A stretch of 64,000 nucleotides of DNA from Acidobacteriota bacterium. Its GTDB lineage: Bacteria; Acidobacteriota; JAAYUB01. Both the position numbers and the translations under genes were made by a program. The stretch is taken from positions 62,001 to 126,000 of the forward strand of contig JAGNHB010000008.1 in NCBI GenBank assembly GCA_018001935.1, read 5' to 3'. Shown piece by piece: positions 26,898 to 34,585 of the stretch (positions within the stretch are counted from its first letter, which is position 1; the number at the start of each line of letters is the position of its first letter). A model generated the notes under the pieces. It was not told where the DNA came from and made no database searches. It saw only the letters and a program-made list of their open reading frames with translations.

Positions 26898-27432
26898 ACC
26901 TCGGCTGCATCTCGATGCACTCCAGGGGGCATTCCTCCACGCAGAGCCCGCAGCCGTAGCAGGCGCCCGCGTCGAACGCCAGACGGTCGTCCTCGATCGT
27001 CCGGGCGCCGAAGCGGCAGGCCGGGACGCAGTTGCCGCAGTGGGTGCAGACGTCGGGGTCGGTGACCGAGATCATCGCGCCCTTGTCGCATGCCTCGCTG
27101 CGGTCCAGGAAATAGGCGCAGCAGTCGTCGCAGCAGAAGCAGACCCCGGCGGCGGCGCCGGCGGCGTTGCGGAAGGGGCGCGCCACCAGGCCGGCCGCCT
27201 CGGCCTCCGCGAGGAGCTTCTCCGCTTCCGGCCGCGCCAGGGGGCGCTTGCCCGACCCCGTGGGCTCCGTGTCCTCGAGCATCAGGCAGACGTCCATCCG
27301 CGAGCGCGCGCAGGAACCCTTGCGCTCCCGGCAGCCGCAGTTGGACACCCAGAAACCCGAGGCGTTCTTCACCAGCACCCGTGCTTCATCATGAGTACAC
27401 ACAAAGTGGACCGGCGACGTCTCGTTCCCCAT
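26896..27432 (-). CDS. 4Fe-4S dicluster protein with Cys-rich N-terminal domain
   Basis: A 178-residue cytoplasmic Fe-S protein. Residues about 8-110 form a cysteine-rich domain (NCGCRERKGSC..SRMDVCL and CFCCDDCCAYFL), of a type found in front of ferredoxin modules in anaerobes. The C-terminus is a standard ferredoxin pair: C129-x2-C132-x2-C135-x3-C139 and C158-x2-C161-x2-C164-x3-C168. I start at 27432 (AGGAGG 7 nt upstream) rather than 27453, which lies upstream of that site. It converges on arsM, so it is not part of that transcript; a redox link to the island is possible only by proximity. Confidence 0.88.
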   Translation of the reverse strand: MGNETSPVHFVCTHDEARVLVKNASGFWVSNCGCRERKGSCARSRMDVCLMLEDTEPTGSGKRPLARPEAEKLLAEAEAAGLVARPFRNAAGAAAGVCFCCDDCCAYFLDRSEACDKGAMISVTDPDVCTHCGNCVPACRFGARTIEDDRLAFDAGACYGCGLCVEECPLECIEMQPR

Positions 27433-27470
27433 CCCCACCTCCTGTAACCGCATATCCTCATGGCTATTCT

Positions 27471-27694
27471 AACCACGAAATACACGAAATACACGAACAA
27501 AGACCGCGGGCCCGGAAAGAATTCAGTAATTCCATGGAAACGATTTGATGTGCTTTCGCTGAAGAACCGAATACGCTCGGTTTTTCATCGCGATCAGCCC
27601 CCGTCCGGGAAGGGCAGAGTTTTACCCACCCATCCAGAACGCACTGATCCCCTGCTTTTTCGTGTATTTCGTGTATTTCGTGTATTTCGTGGTT
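27471..27694. repeat. 224-bp element with inverted CACGAAAT-word ends
   Basis: The left end (27471-27498) reads AACCACGAAAT ACACGAAAT ACACGAA; the right end (27658-27694) is the inverse with one extra 9-bp copy. The 158 bp between them contain no gene. The element fills the gap between the Fe-S gene start and the prfB stop, ending 2 bp before the latter. Word family as at 38901. Confidence 0.7.
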
Positions 27695-27696
27695 GG

Positions 27697-28798
27697 TCAG
27701 GAAGTTTCCCGGAACGCGACGAGGTAGGCCTTGATGAAGTCGTCCAGGTCGCCGTCCAGAACCGCGTTCACGTTGCCCATCTCGAACTTGGTCCGGTGGT
27801 CCTTCACCATCTGGTAGGGCTGCAGCACGTAGGAACGGATCTGGCTCCCCCAGGCGATGTCCTTCTTGGTCCCGCCGGCGGCCTCCAGCTCGGCCTTCTT
27901 CTTCTCCATCTCGATCTCGTACAGGCGGGCCCGGAGGACCTTCATGCACATGTCCTTGTTCCGGATCTGGCTCCGCTCGTTCTGGCACTGCACCACGATC
28001 CCCGTGGGCAGGTGGGTGATGCGCACCGCCGAGTAGGTGGTGTTCACCCCCTGGCCGCCGGGGCCGGACGAACAGAAGGTGTCCACGCGGATGTCCTTCT
28101 CGTCGATCTCCACCTCCACCTCGTCGCTGATCTCGGGGGAGACGTACACGGACGAGAACGAGGTGTGGCGCCGGGCGTTGGCGTCGAAGGGGGAGATGCG
28201 CACCAGGCGGTGCACGCCGCTCTCCGCCTTCAGGAAACCGAAGGCGTAGTCCCCCTCCACCAGGAAGGTGACGGACTTGATCCCCGCCTCCTCCCCCGGC
28301 TGGAGGTCCACCATCTGGGTGTTGTACCCCTTTCGCTCGCAGTAGCGCAGGTACATGCGCATGAGCATCTGGGACCAGTCCTGGCTCTCGGTGCCGCCCG
28401 CGCCCGGGTGGATGGTCATGAAGGCGTTGCGCATGTCGTTTTCGCCGGAAAGGATCGTCCGGATCTCCGCCTCCTGGAGGGTGGCGGCGAGGCGGGTCGC
28501 CTGCTCCGCGATGTCGGCGGCGACGTCCTCTCCTTCGTCGGCCAGTTCCAGGAGGGCGCCGAGGTCATCCGCCGACCCCCGGAGGTCCTGCACCAGCTTG
28601 ATGTTGTTTTTCAGCCGGCGGATCTTCTTGAGGACGTCCTGGGCCTTTTCCTGGTCGTTCCAGAAGGCGGGGTCCGCCGCTTCGCCCTCGAGGCATTCCA
28701 CGTCGGCCGCGCAGCGTTCGACGTCAAAGATACCCCCGGATATCCTGGATGCGCTTGTGGCTCTCTTCCAATGTTTTCCTGATTTCGTCCAGTTGCAT
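27697..28798 (-). CDS. prfB: Peptide chain release factor 2 (programmed +1 frameshift)
   Basis: RF2, which terminates translation at UGA and UAA. Translation starts at the ATG at 28798, and 24 codons (MQLDEIRKTL...IRGYL) end at an in-frame UGA (28726-28724). Reading resumes in the +1 frame as DVERCAADVEC, giving a 366-residue protein of normal size. Family motifs are intact: SPF (VRISPFDAN), which reads the stop codon, and GGQ (SSGPGGQGVNTTYSAVR), which triggers hydrolysis. Low RF2 would favour the shift, giving autoregulation. The 3' end touches the 224-bp repeat element. Confidence 0.96.
28723..28739 (-). promoter_or_regulatory. prfB recoding site
   Basis: On the minus strand: GGGGGTATCTTTGAC. 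GGGGG is the internal Shine-Dalgarno-like element, CTT is the slippery codon and TGA the zero-frame stop followed by C, matching the classical RF2 frameshift signal almost exactly. Confidence 0.93.
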
Positions 28799-28983
28799 GT
28801 CGAGGACCGTCCCTGGTGGATTCCGCGGTTGACGGCCCCGGTCGGCCGTCGGCGCGAATTCCGCCATGATAGCGCACCCCCGCGGCAAATGCAACGGGTT
28901 CGAGGGGTCCCCGGCGGGTTGCCGCCCACGCGCCCTGCCGGGCCCTGGCGGCCCGGCAAGTGCCCGAAAGTGCCGTGGCGCAC

Positions 28984-29012
28984 TTGACATTGAAAGGCCC
29001 AAATGCTTAAAT
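28984..29012 (+). promoter_or_regulatory. Candidate promoter for the HD-GYP gene
   Basis: TTGACA at 28984-28989 and TTAAAT at 29007-29012 with a 17-bp spacer. The predicted start of transcription, about 29019, coincides with the ATG of the gene, and no ribosome site precedes that ATG. This points to a leaderless mRNA, or to a wrongly chosen start. Confidence 0.55.
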
Positions 29013-29018
29013 CGTCCA

Positions 29019-30377
29019 ATGAGCGGGAAATTACTCAAGAAAGCCCTGAACCGACCCGAAACGCGGGGGTTTCTGCAGGATTTCGTCGTCTCTCTCGGGA
29101 CCCGGGCGTCGGTCCGGACGGCCGGGGGGGCGATCGTGTTCGGGGACCCCGAGGGGCCCTCGGATTCCCGCGCGGAGATATGCCACCAGGGTGAAACCGT
29201 CGGTCACGTGAGTGCCGGGGCGATGGCCGAACCGATCGCCCGGGTCATTCGGTTCATCCTGGACCGGGAGGCGGAAACCCGGGACCTGGCCTCCGAGACG
29301 CTGGAGCAGTACCGGGAGATCGCCTTCCTGAGCGAAATCTCGGAGATCATGGCGAACTCCTCCCTCGAGTTGCGCGAGCTCGGGAGGATCGTCATCGAGA
29401 AGGCGCAGCGGCTGATCGTCGGCGACAACGGGTCCATCATGCTGCTGAACGAGGATTCCGGCCGCTTCGAGATCATCGGGGCGTACGGGACCAAGGCCGC
29501 GGTCCCGGTGAGCTTCTCCGAGGGATCGGGGATCGTCTGGAAAGTGCTGCAGGGCGGGCGCGGGGAGATCATCAACGACGTCCGCAGCGACCCCCGCTAC
29601 GTGCCGGGCGGCCCCGCCATCCACTCGCTCCTCTGCGTCCCGCTCCGGGCGAAGAACCGGGTGGTCGGGGTCATCAACATCAGCAGCGAGTCGCCGGTGG
29701 CCTACTCGGCCCGGCACCTGAACATCCTTCAGACCCTCGCCTCCGAGGTGGCGGTGGCCTTCGAGAACGCCAACCTCTACACGCGGCTGCGGGAGACCTT
29801 CTACAGCACCGTGCGGACCCTGGCCGAGACCATCGAGCGGCGGGACACCTACACGGGCGGCCACACCCAGCGGGTCATGGAGTACGCCCTCGGCGTCGGC
29901 GACGTCATCGGGCTCGACTACGGCCAGCTCAACGACCTCGAGCTGGTGGCCGTCCTCCACGACGTGGGGAAGATCGGCGTCAGCGACCTGATCCTCCTCA
30001 AGCCCGACCGGTTGACGGCCGAGGAGTACGAGACCATGAAGACCCACTCCGCCATCGGGAGCGAGATCCTCGCCAACATCCGGGAACTCCGCCGGCTGGT
30101 CCCCGGCATCCGGCACCACCACGAGCACTTCGACGGCAACGGGTACCCCGACGGCCTGGCGGGGGAGAAAATCCCCCTTCTCGCCCGGGTCGTCTCGGTG
30201 GCCGACACCTTCGACGCCATGACCAGCGACCGTCCCTACCGGCACGGCCTGAGCCCCGACAGGGCCTTCCGGGAGTTGCTCCGCTGCAGCGGGAGCCAGT
30301 TCGACCCCCTCATGGTCCGGGCGTTCATCAGCCGGTTCGCGGAGTCTTTCGGGTTCAGGGCGCCGGACGCCGTGTGA
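29019..30377 (+). CDS. GAF-HD-GYP domain protein, candidate c-di-GMP phosphodiesterase
   Basis: A 452-residue cytoplasmic signalling protein. An N-terminal segment of about 100 residues of unknown fold is followed by a GAF domain (about 110-260, FLSEISEIMANSSLELRELG to VAFENANLY) and an HD-GYP domain (about 265-445). The metal and signature residues are present: HDVGKIGVSD, HHEHFDGNGYPDGLAG, ADTFDAMTSDRPYR. Such domains hydrolyse cyclic di-GMP. No output domain is fused. The ATG at 29019 is the only good start before the conserved part and lies at the predicted transcription start. It is divergent from prfB and 18 bp before the TonB receptor gene. Confidence 0.92.
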   Translation: MSGKLLKKALNRPETRGFLQDFVVSLGTRASVRTAGGAIVFGDPEGPSDSRAEICHQGETVGHVSAGAMAEPIARVIRFILDREAETRDLASETLEQYREIAFLSEISEIMANSSLELRELGRIVIEKAQRLIVGDNGSIMLLNEDSGRFEIIGAYGTKAAVPVSFSEGSGIVWKVLQGGRGEIINDVRSDPRYVPGGPAIHSLLCVPLRAKNRVVGVINISSESPVAYSARHLNILQTLASEVAVAFENANLYTRLRETFYSTVRTLAETIERRDTYTGGHTQRVMEYALGVGDVIGLDYGQLNDLELVAVLHDVGKIGVSDLILLKPDRLTAEEYETMKTHSAIGSEILANIRELRRLVPGIRHHHEHFDGNGYPDGLAGEKIPLLARVVSVADTFDAMTSDRPYRHGLSPDRAFRELLRCSGSQFDPLMVRAFISRFAESFGFRAPDAV

Positions 30378-30395
30378 CGGCGCGGGAGGACAACC

Positions 30396-32414
30396 ATGAA
30401 GATCCGGGCGATCATCCCTGGCGGTCTTCTCTGGGTGCTCCTGCCCCTGCTCGTCGGGGCCGCCGTCGGCCAGGACAGGGGCGGGACCCCCGAGGAGGAG
30501 CTGGAGCGGATCCGGGGAATGTCCCTGGCGGACCTTCTGGAGACCGAGATCCGGGTGACGTCGAACAAGGCGCAGACTGCCCGCGAGTCCTCCGGCATCG
30601 TTTCCGTGGTGACGGCCGACGAGATCCGACGCTCGGGCGCCCGCGACCTTCTGGACGTCCTCCGCCTGGTCCAGGGCTTCGAGTTCGGCCTGGACGTTCA
30701 CGCGGTGATCGGGCTGGGCTTTCGCGGCAACTGGGGCCTGGAGGGCAAGATCCTCGTGCTGCTCGACGGGCTGGAACTCAACGAGTCCTTCTACGGCATC
30801 GTCCCCTTCGGAAACCACTTTCCCGCGGACCAGGTCCACCGCATCGAGATCATCCGCGGCCCGGGCTCGGTGATGTACGGCGGGAACGCGGAGCTGGCGG
30901 TCGTCAACATCGTCACGAAGGGCGCCGCGGCCCTCGAGGGGGCTTACGTCCACGGCACGTACGGGACCTTCGGCGACACGTACGGCCGGCGCGACGCGGG
31001 CCTCGTCGCCGGGTACCGGAAGGGGGACCTCCGGCTGGACGCTGCCGCGTTCTTCGGCCAGGGCCGCGTGAGCGACCGCGACTACACCGACAGCGAGGGG
31101 AACACCATCAACCTGGGCTCCTCCACCGCCAAGTGCCCCGGCATGGTGAACATCGGGGCCTCCTTCAAGGGGCTGGCCTTCCGCTTCGTGATGGACCGCT
31201 ACCTCACCGAGGCCCGGGACGGCTGGGGGCTGAATCACCCGGAACCGATCCCCAACGATTTTCCCTCCTATCTCGTGGAAGCCCGCTACGAGTGGCGCCC
31301 GACCGAGCGCCTGAAGCTGACGCCCTCCGTCCAGTTCAAGAGCCAGGCGGCCTTCAACGGGACCAACGAGGCGGCGATCGTCAACAACCTCTACTTCGAC
31401 CTCTGGACGGATCGCCGCCTGGGCCGGCTGACCCTCGAGTACGAGGCGTCGAAGGACCTTTCCATCCTCGCCGGCGCGGAGTACCGCCACGACTTCGCCC
31501 GCATCTTCGGGCCCGACGAGCTTGTGAGCCTCTTCAACGGGGGCCTGCGCACCGTGGACTACTCCAACGGGGCCTTCTTCGCCCAGGGGACCCTCCACAC
31601 GGCGCTGGCGGACTTCACCGGCGGAATCCGCTTCGAGCACCACAGCCAGTTCGGCAACTCCGCGGTCCCCCGCTTCGCCGCGACCCGCACCGGCGAGCGC
31701 TGGCACGTCAAGGTGCTGTTCGCCAAGGCGTTTCGGGCGCCCACCATCGCCAACATCGACTACAACCCCGACATCCGCCCCGAGAAAGCCTACTCCTTCG
31801 AAATCGAGTTCGGCTGGCGCCCGGCCCGGGACGTCTACCTGACGGGGAACCTCTTCTACCAGACCCTGCGCGACAACATCGTCTACGTCAACGAGGCCGA
31901 GACCCAGGAGTCCACCTACCTCAACCTCGGCCGGACCACCACGTGGGGTGTCGAAGCCGACCTTCGGTGGAAGCGGGAAAGGCTTGACCTCCACCTCGGC
32001 TACTCCTGGTACCGGGTCTCGGAAAACGACGCCCCGCCGTACGAGGTGCCCGGTGACGAGAGGGCCCTGCTGGCCTTCCCGAACCACAAGTTCACCGTCT
32101 CGGGGACGTTCCTGCTGGGGCGGGGTTTCTCGCTGAACACCACGCTCGCGGTCCTGGGAGAGCGTCACGGCTACCGTTCGGACGGGACCGGGACCCTGGT
32201 CCCGGACACCTTCCCGGTCCGTGCGCTCTGGAATGTCTACCTCCTTCGGGAAAACTGCTTCGCGGAAGGGTTGGACCTCGGGGTCGGGGTGTACAACCTG
32301 CTCGGGTCCGGTTACGCCTACATTCAGCCCTACCAGGCCAGTCACCCCCCGCTGCCCGGCCCCTCCCGGGAACTGGTGCTCAAGCTCGGCTGGCGATTCG
32401 ACTGGAAGCACTGA
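30396..32414 (+). CDS. TonB-dependent outer-membrane receptor
   Basis: A 672-residue receptor. Signal peptide (IPGGLLWVLLPLLVGAAVGQ), then a plug domain (about 50-170: SSGIVSVVTADEIRRSGARDLLDVLR and HRIEIIRGPGSVMYGGNAELAVVNIVTK) and a C-terminal beta-barrel of alternating strands ending in GWRFDWKH. Receptors of this class import corrinoids, siderophores or other large ligands with TonB energy; the substrate cannot be read from the sequence. It is followed 1 nt later by a yfiR-like gene and then sensor kinases, suggesting a ligand-sensing role as well as transport. Confidence 0.93.
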   Translation: MKIRAIIPGGLLWVLLPLLVGAAVGQDRGGTPEEELERIRGMSLADLLETEIRVTSNKAQTARESSGIVSVVTADEIRRSGARDLLDVLRLVQGFEFGLDVHAVIGLGFRGNWGLEGKILVLLDGLELNESFYGIVPFGNHFPADQVHRIEIIRGPGSVMYGGNAELAVVNIVTKGAAALEGAYVHGTYGTFGDTYGRRDAGLVAGYRKGDLRLDAAAFFGQGRVSDRDYTDSEGNTINLGSSTAKCPGMVNIGASFKGLAFRFVMDRYLTEARDGWGLNHPEPIPNDFPSYLVEARYEWRPTERLKLTPSVQFKSQAAFNGTNEAAIVNNLYFDLWTDRRLGRLTLEYEASKDLSILAGAEYRHDFARIFGPDELVSLFNGGLRTVDYSNGAFFAQGTLHTALADFTGGIRFEHHSQFGNSAVPRFAATRTGERWHVKVLFAKAFRAPTIANIDYNPDIRPEKAYSFEIEFGWRPARDVYLTGNLFYQTLRDNIVYVNEAETQESTYLNLGRTTTWGVEADLRWKRERLDLHLGYSWYRVSENDAPPYEVPGDERALLAFPNHKFTVSGTFLLGRGFSLNTTLAVLGERHGYRSDGTGTLVPDTFPVRALWNVYLLRENCFAEGLDLGVGVYNLLGSGYAYIQPYQASHPPLPGPSRELVLKLGWRFDWKH

Positions 32415-32415
32415 C

Positions 32416-32949
32416 ATGAGATCCCTCGGCCTCCTCCTGCCCTGCCTGATCTGCCTGACACTCCCGGTGCGGGCCCAGGAGGAGACGTCCCCCGACATCC
32501 AGGCCATCACCTTCACCAAGATCTTCTCCTACGTCAAGACCCTCAAGGGAAAATCGCCGGGGGTCATTGCCATCGTGGACGGGGGGGACGGGGCCGGGGG
32601 CGCCCGGGCGATCGCGGAAGCCTTCCGGCGGGAGATCGACCGGTCCGGGCTCTCCCGGCGGTTCCGCGTCTCCCAGCTCCCGGTCGACCGGCTCGACCCC
32701 GCGAGCACGGACGTCTGCTACATCGGGTCCGTCTCCGGCGCCCGGGGCGTCGAAAGCTTCTGCCTTCGCAACAAGGTCCTCACCATCACGAGCTCGCCCG
32801 AGGTCATGAAGCGCGGGATGGTGTCGATCCTGGTGGGGCTGTCGGACAACAAGCTGAAAATCGTCGTGAACATGAGCCGTTTGCGGAGCGAGGGTCACGA
32901 AATCTCCGCGGAACTGCTCGACCTTCCCCGGGTCGCCATCATCCGCTGA
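32416..32949 (+). CDS. YfiR-like periplasmic protein
   Basis: A 177-residue exported protein with signal peptide MRSLGLLLPCLICLTLPVRAQ. The mature part has the YfiR/DUF4154 pattern: ITFTKIFSYVKT near the start, a central VCYIGSVSG, KVLTITSSPEVMKRGMVSILVGLSDNKLKIVVNMSRLRSEGHEISAELLDLPRV at the end. In Pseudomonas YfiR restrains the diguanylate cyclase YfiN through its periplasmic CHASE8 domain. Here the downstream gene is a histidine kinase whose periplasmic domain resembles CHASE8, so YfiR probably gates a kinase instead. It is tightly linked to the TonB receptor. Confidence 0.85.
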   Translation: MRSLGLLLPCLICLTLPVRAQEETSPDIQAITFTKIFSYVKTLKGKSPGVIAIVDGGDGAGGARAIAEAFRREIDRSGLSRRFRVSQLPVDRLDPASTDVCYIGSVSGARGVESFCLRNKVLTITSSPEVMKRGMVSILVGLSDNKLKIVVNMSRLRSEGHEISAELLDLPRVAIIR

Positions 32950-32968
32950 ACGGAGGCCGTCGACGGAC

Positions 32969-34585
32969 ATGCATGACCAACGACAACGTGAAACCCTGAG
33001 ATGGCGCCACCGTCTCGGCTTCCGCATGGTCTGCCTGACGGCCCTGCTCCTGGGCGCCATATCCCTGTTCATCTTCTTCTTTTTTCCCGACCGCCTCGAG
33101 CGGCAGTACGCCCGCGCCGTGGAGGACAAGGCCGCGGGGATCGCCTCGATGACGGCCTACGGCGTTCGCGCAGGGGTCTACTTCGACGACGCCGAGGCCA
33201 TCCAGAAAGCCGTTGAAATCGCCCGGCAGAACCGGGAACTCGTCTACCTGGTCGTGGAGAACGCCGAGGGGCGGCCCCTGGCCATGTTCAATCCCCAGGA
33301 GGCAGCCCGGCACCACTACCGCGAAGCCGCGACGAAACCCCCGGGGACCGACGCGGTCTGCGCCGTCTCCAGCCCGGTCACGCGGGAGGGGAAGCTGATC
33401 GGGCGGCTGTTCCTGGGCCTTTCCACCCGGGCGGTGGACGAGGAGGTGAGCCGGAGCCGTTCCCTGGTGGCCCTCATCAGCGCCATCATCTTCCTGGTCG
33501 GGCTCGCCGCCGCGTTCTTCATCGGCCGGATCGTGACCCGGCCCCTGAACCGGATCATCGGGATCATCGGCAAGATCAGCGGCGAGAACCTCAAGCAGCG
33601 GGCCCCCGTCGAGGAGATCGACAGCGAGGCCGGGCAGCTGGCCCGGGCGTTCAACCGGATGCTGGACGAGCTCGAATCGGCGTGGCTCAAGTACGAGGAG
33701 ATCAACCGCACGCTCGAGAAGCGCATCAAGCTGCGCACCCACGAACTGACCCGGGAGATCGCCGAGCGGCGAAAGATCGAGGACGCCCTCCGGGAGTCCA
33801 ACGAGCAGCTCAAGCAACTGGACAACCTCAAGACCGAGTTCATCTCCACGGTCTCCCACGAACTCCGGACCCCGATGACCTCCGTCCTCGGGTTCGCGAA
33901 GATCTGCCGGCGCAAGCTCGACAACGCCGTCCTCCCGGCGCTCGGGGCCGGCGACGGCACGCCCGCCCGCCAGGCCTTCGACCAGGTCCGCCATGACCTT
34001 GAGATCATCGTCAACGAGGGAGAGCGGCTGACCGCCCTCATCAACGACGTCCTGGACCTGGCCAAGCTCGAGTCCGAGAAGATGGAGTGGAACATGCAGC
34101 CCCTGCAGATCCGGGACGTGGTCTCCCAGGCCGTGGAGGTGGTCCGTCCCCTGGTGTTCCAGAAGTCCATCGAGATCCGCACCGAGTTCGGGCAGCCGCT
34201 GCCCGAGATCCTGGGTGACCCGGACCGCATCCTGCAGGTCCTGATCAACCTGCTCTCCAACGCGGTGAAGTTCACCGACCAGGGAGGGGTCACCTGCACC
34301 GTGAAGTCGGAAGGGCCCGAGGTGCTCGTCAGCGTGATCGACACCGGGATCGGCATCGCCGAGCAGGACCTGGAGTCCGTTTTCGACAAGTTCAAGCAGG
34401 TCGGGGACACGCTCACGGGAAAACCCCGGGGGACCGGTCTCGGCCTCCCCATCACCAAGCACATCATCGGTGTGCACAAGGGGCGGATCTGGGCGGAGAG
34501 CCGCCTCGGGGAAGGGAGCCGTTTCTTCGTGGCCTTCCCGGCTTATGAAGCGTCCGCCCAGGCGCTGAGGGAGTCGGTTTCATGA
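32969..34585 (+). CDS. Membrane histidine kinase with CHASE8-like sensor and HAMP
   Basis: A 538-residue kinase. TM1 (residues 19-36) and TM2 (about 168-190) flank a periplasmic domain of about 130 residues (VYFDDAEAIQKAVEIARQNRELVYLVVENAEG), similar to CHASE8 of YfiN. HAMP (about 190-245), a coiled coil, HisKA with H297 (SHELRTPMTS) and HATPase (NLLSNAVKF, DTGIGI, GTGLGLPI) follow. The likely input is the YfiR protein encoded just upstream. The stop overlaps the next kinase's start (ATGA), so both kinases are made together and may feed the same receiver at 36878. Confidence 0.92.
   Translation: MHDQRQRETLRWRHRLGFRMVCLTALLLGAISLFIFFFFPDRLERQYARAVEDKAAGIASMTAYGVRAGVYFDDAEAIQKAVEIARQNRELVYLVVENAEGRPLAMFNPQEAARHHYREAATKPPGTDAVCAVSSPVTREGKLIGRLFLGLSTRAVDEEVSRSRSLVALISAIIFLVGLAAAFFIGRIVTRPLNRIIGIIGKISGENLKQRAPVEEIDSEAGQLARAFNRMLDELESAWLKYEEINRTLEKRIKLRTHELTREIAERRKIEDALRESNEQLKQLDNLKTEFISTVSHELRTPMTSVLGFAKICRRKLDNAVLPALGAGDGTPARQAFDQVRHDLEIIVNEGERLTALINDVLDLAKLESEKMEWNMQPLQIRDVVSQAVEVVRPLVFQKSIEIRTEFGQPLPEILGDPDRILQVLINLLSNAVKFTDQGGVTCTVKSEGPEVLVSVIDTGIGIAEQDLESVFDKFKQVGDTLTGKPRGTGLGLPITKHIIGVHKGRIWAESRLGEGSRFFVAFPAYEASAQALRESVS

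Noticed and set aside
27471-27694. CRISPR array or tRNA cluster
   Set aside because: The repeats are 8-10 bp, degenerate and without regular spacers; no cas gene or cloverleaf is seen.
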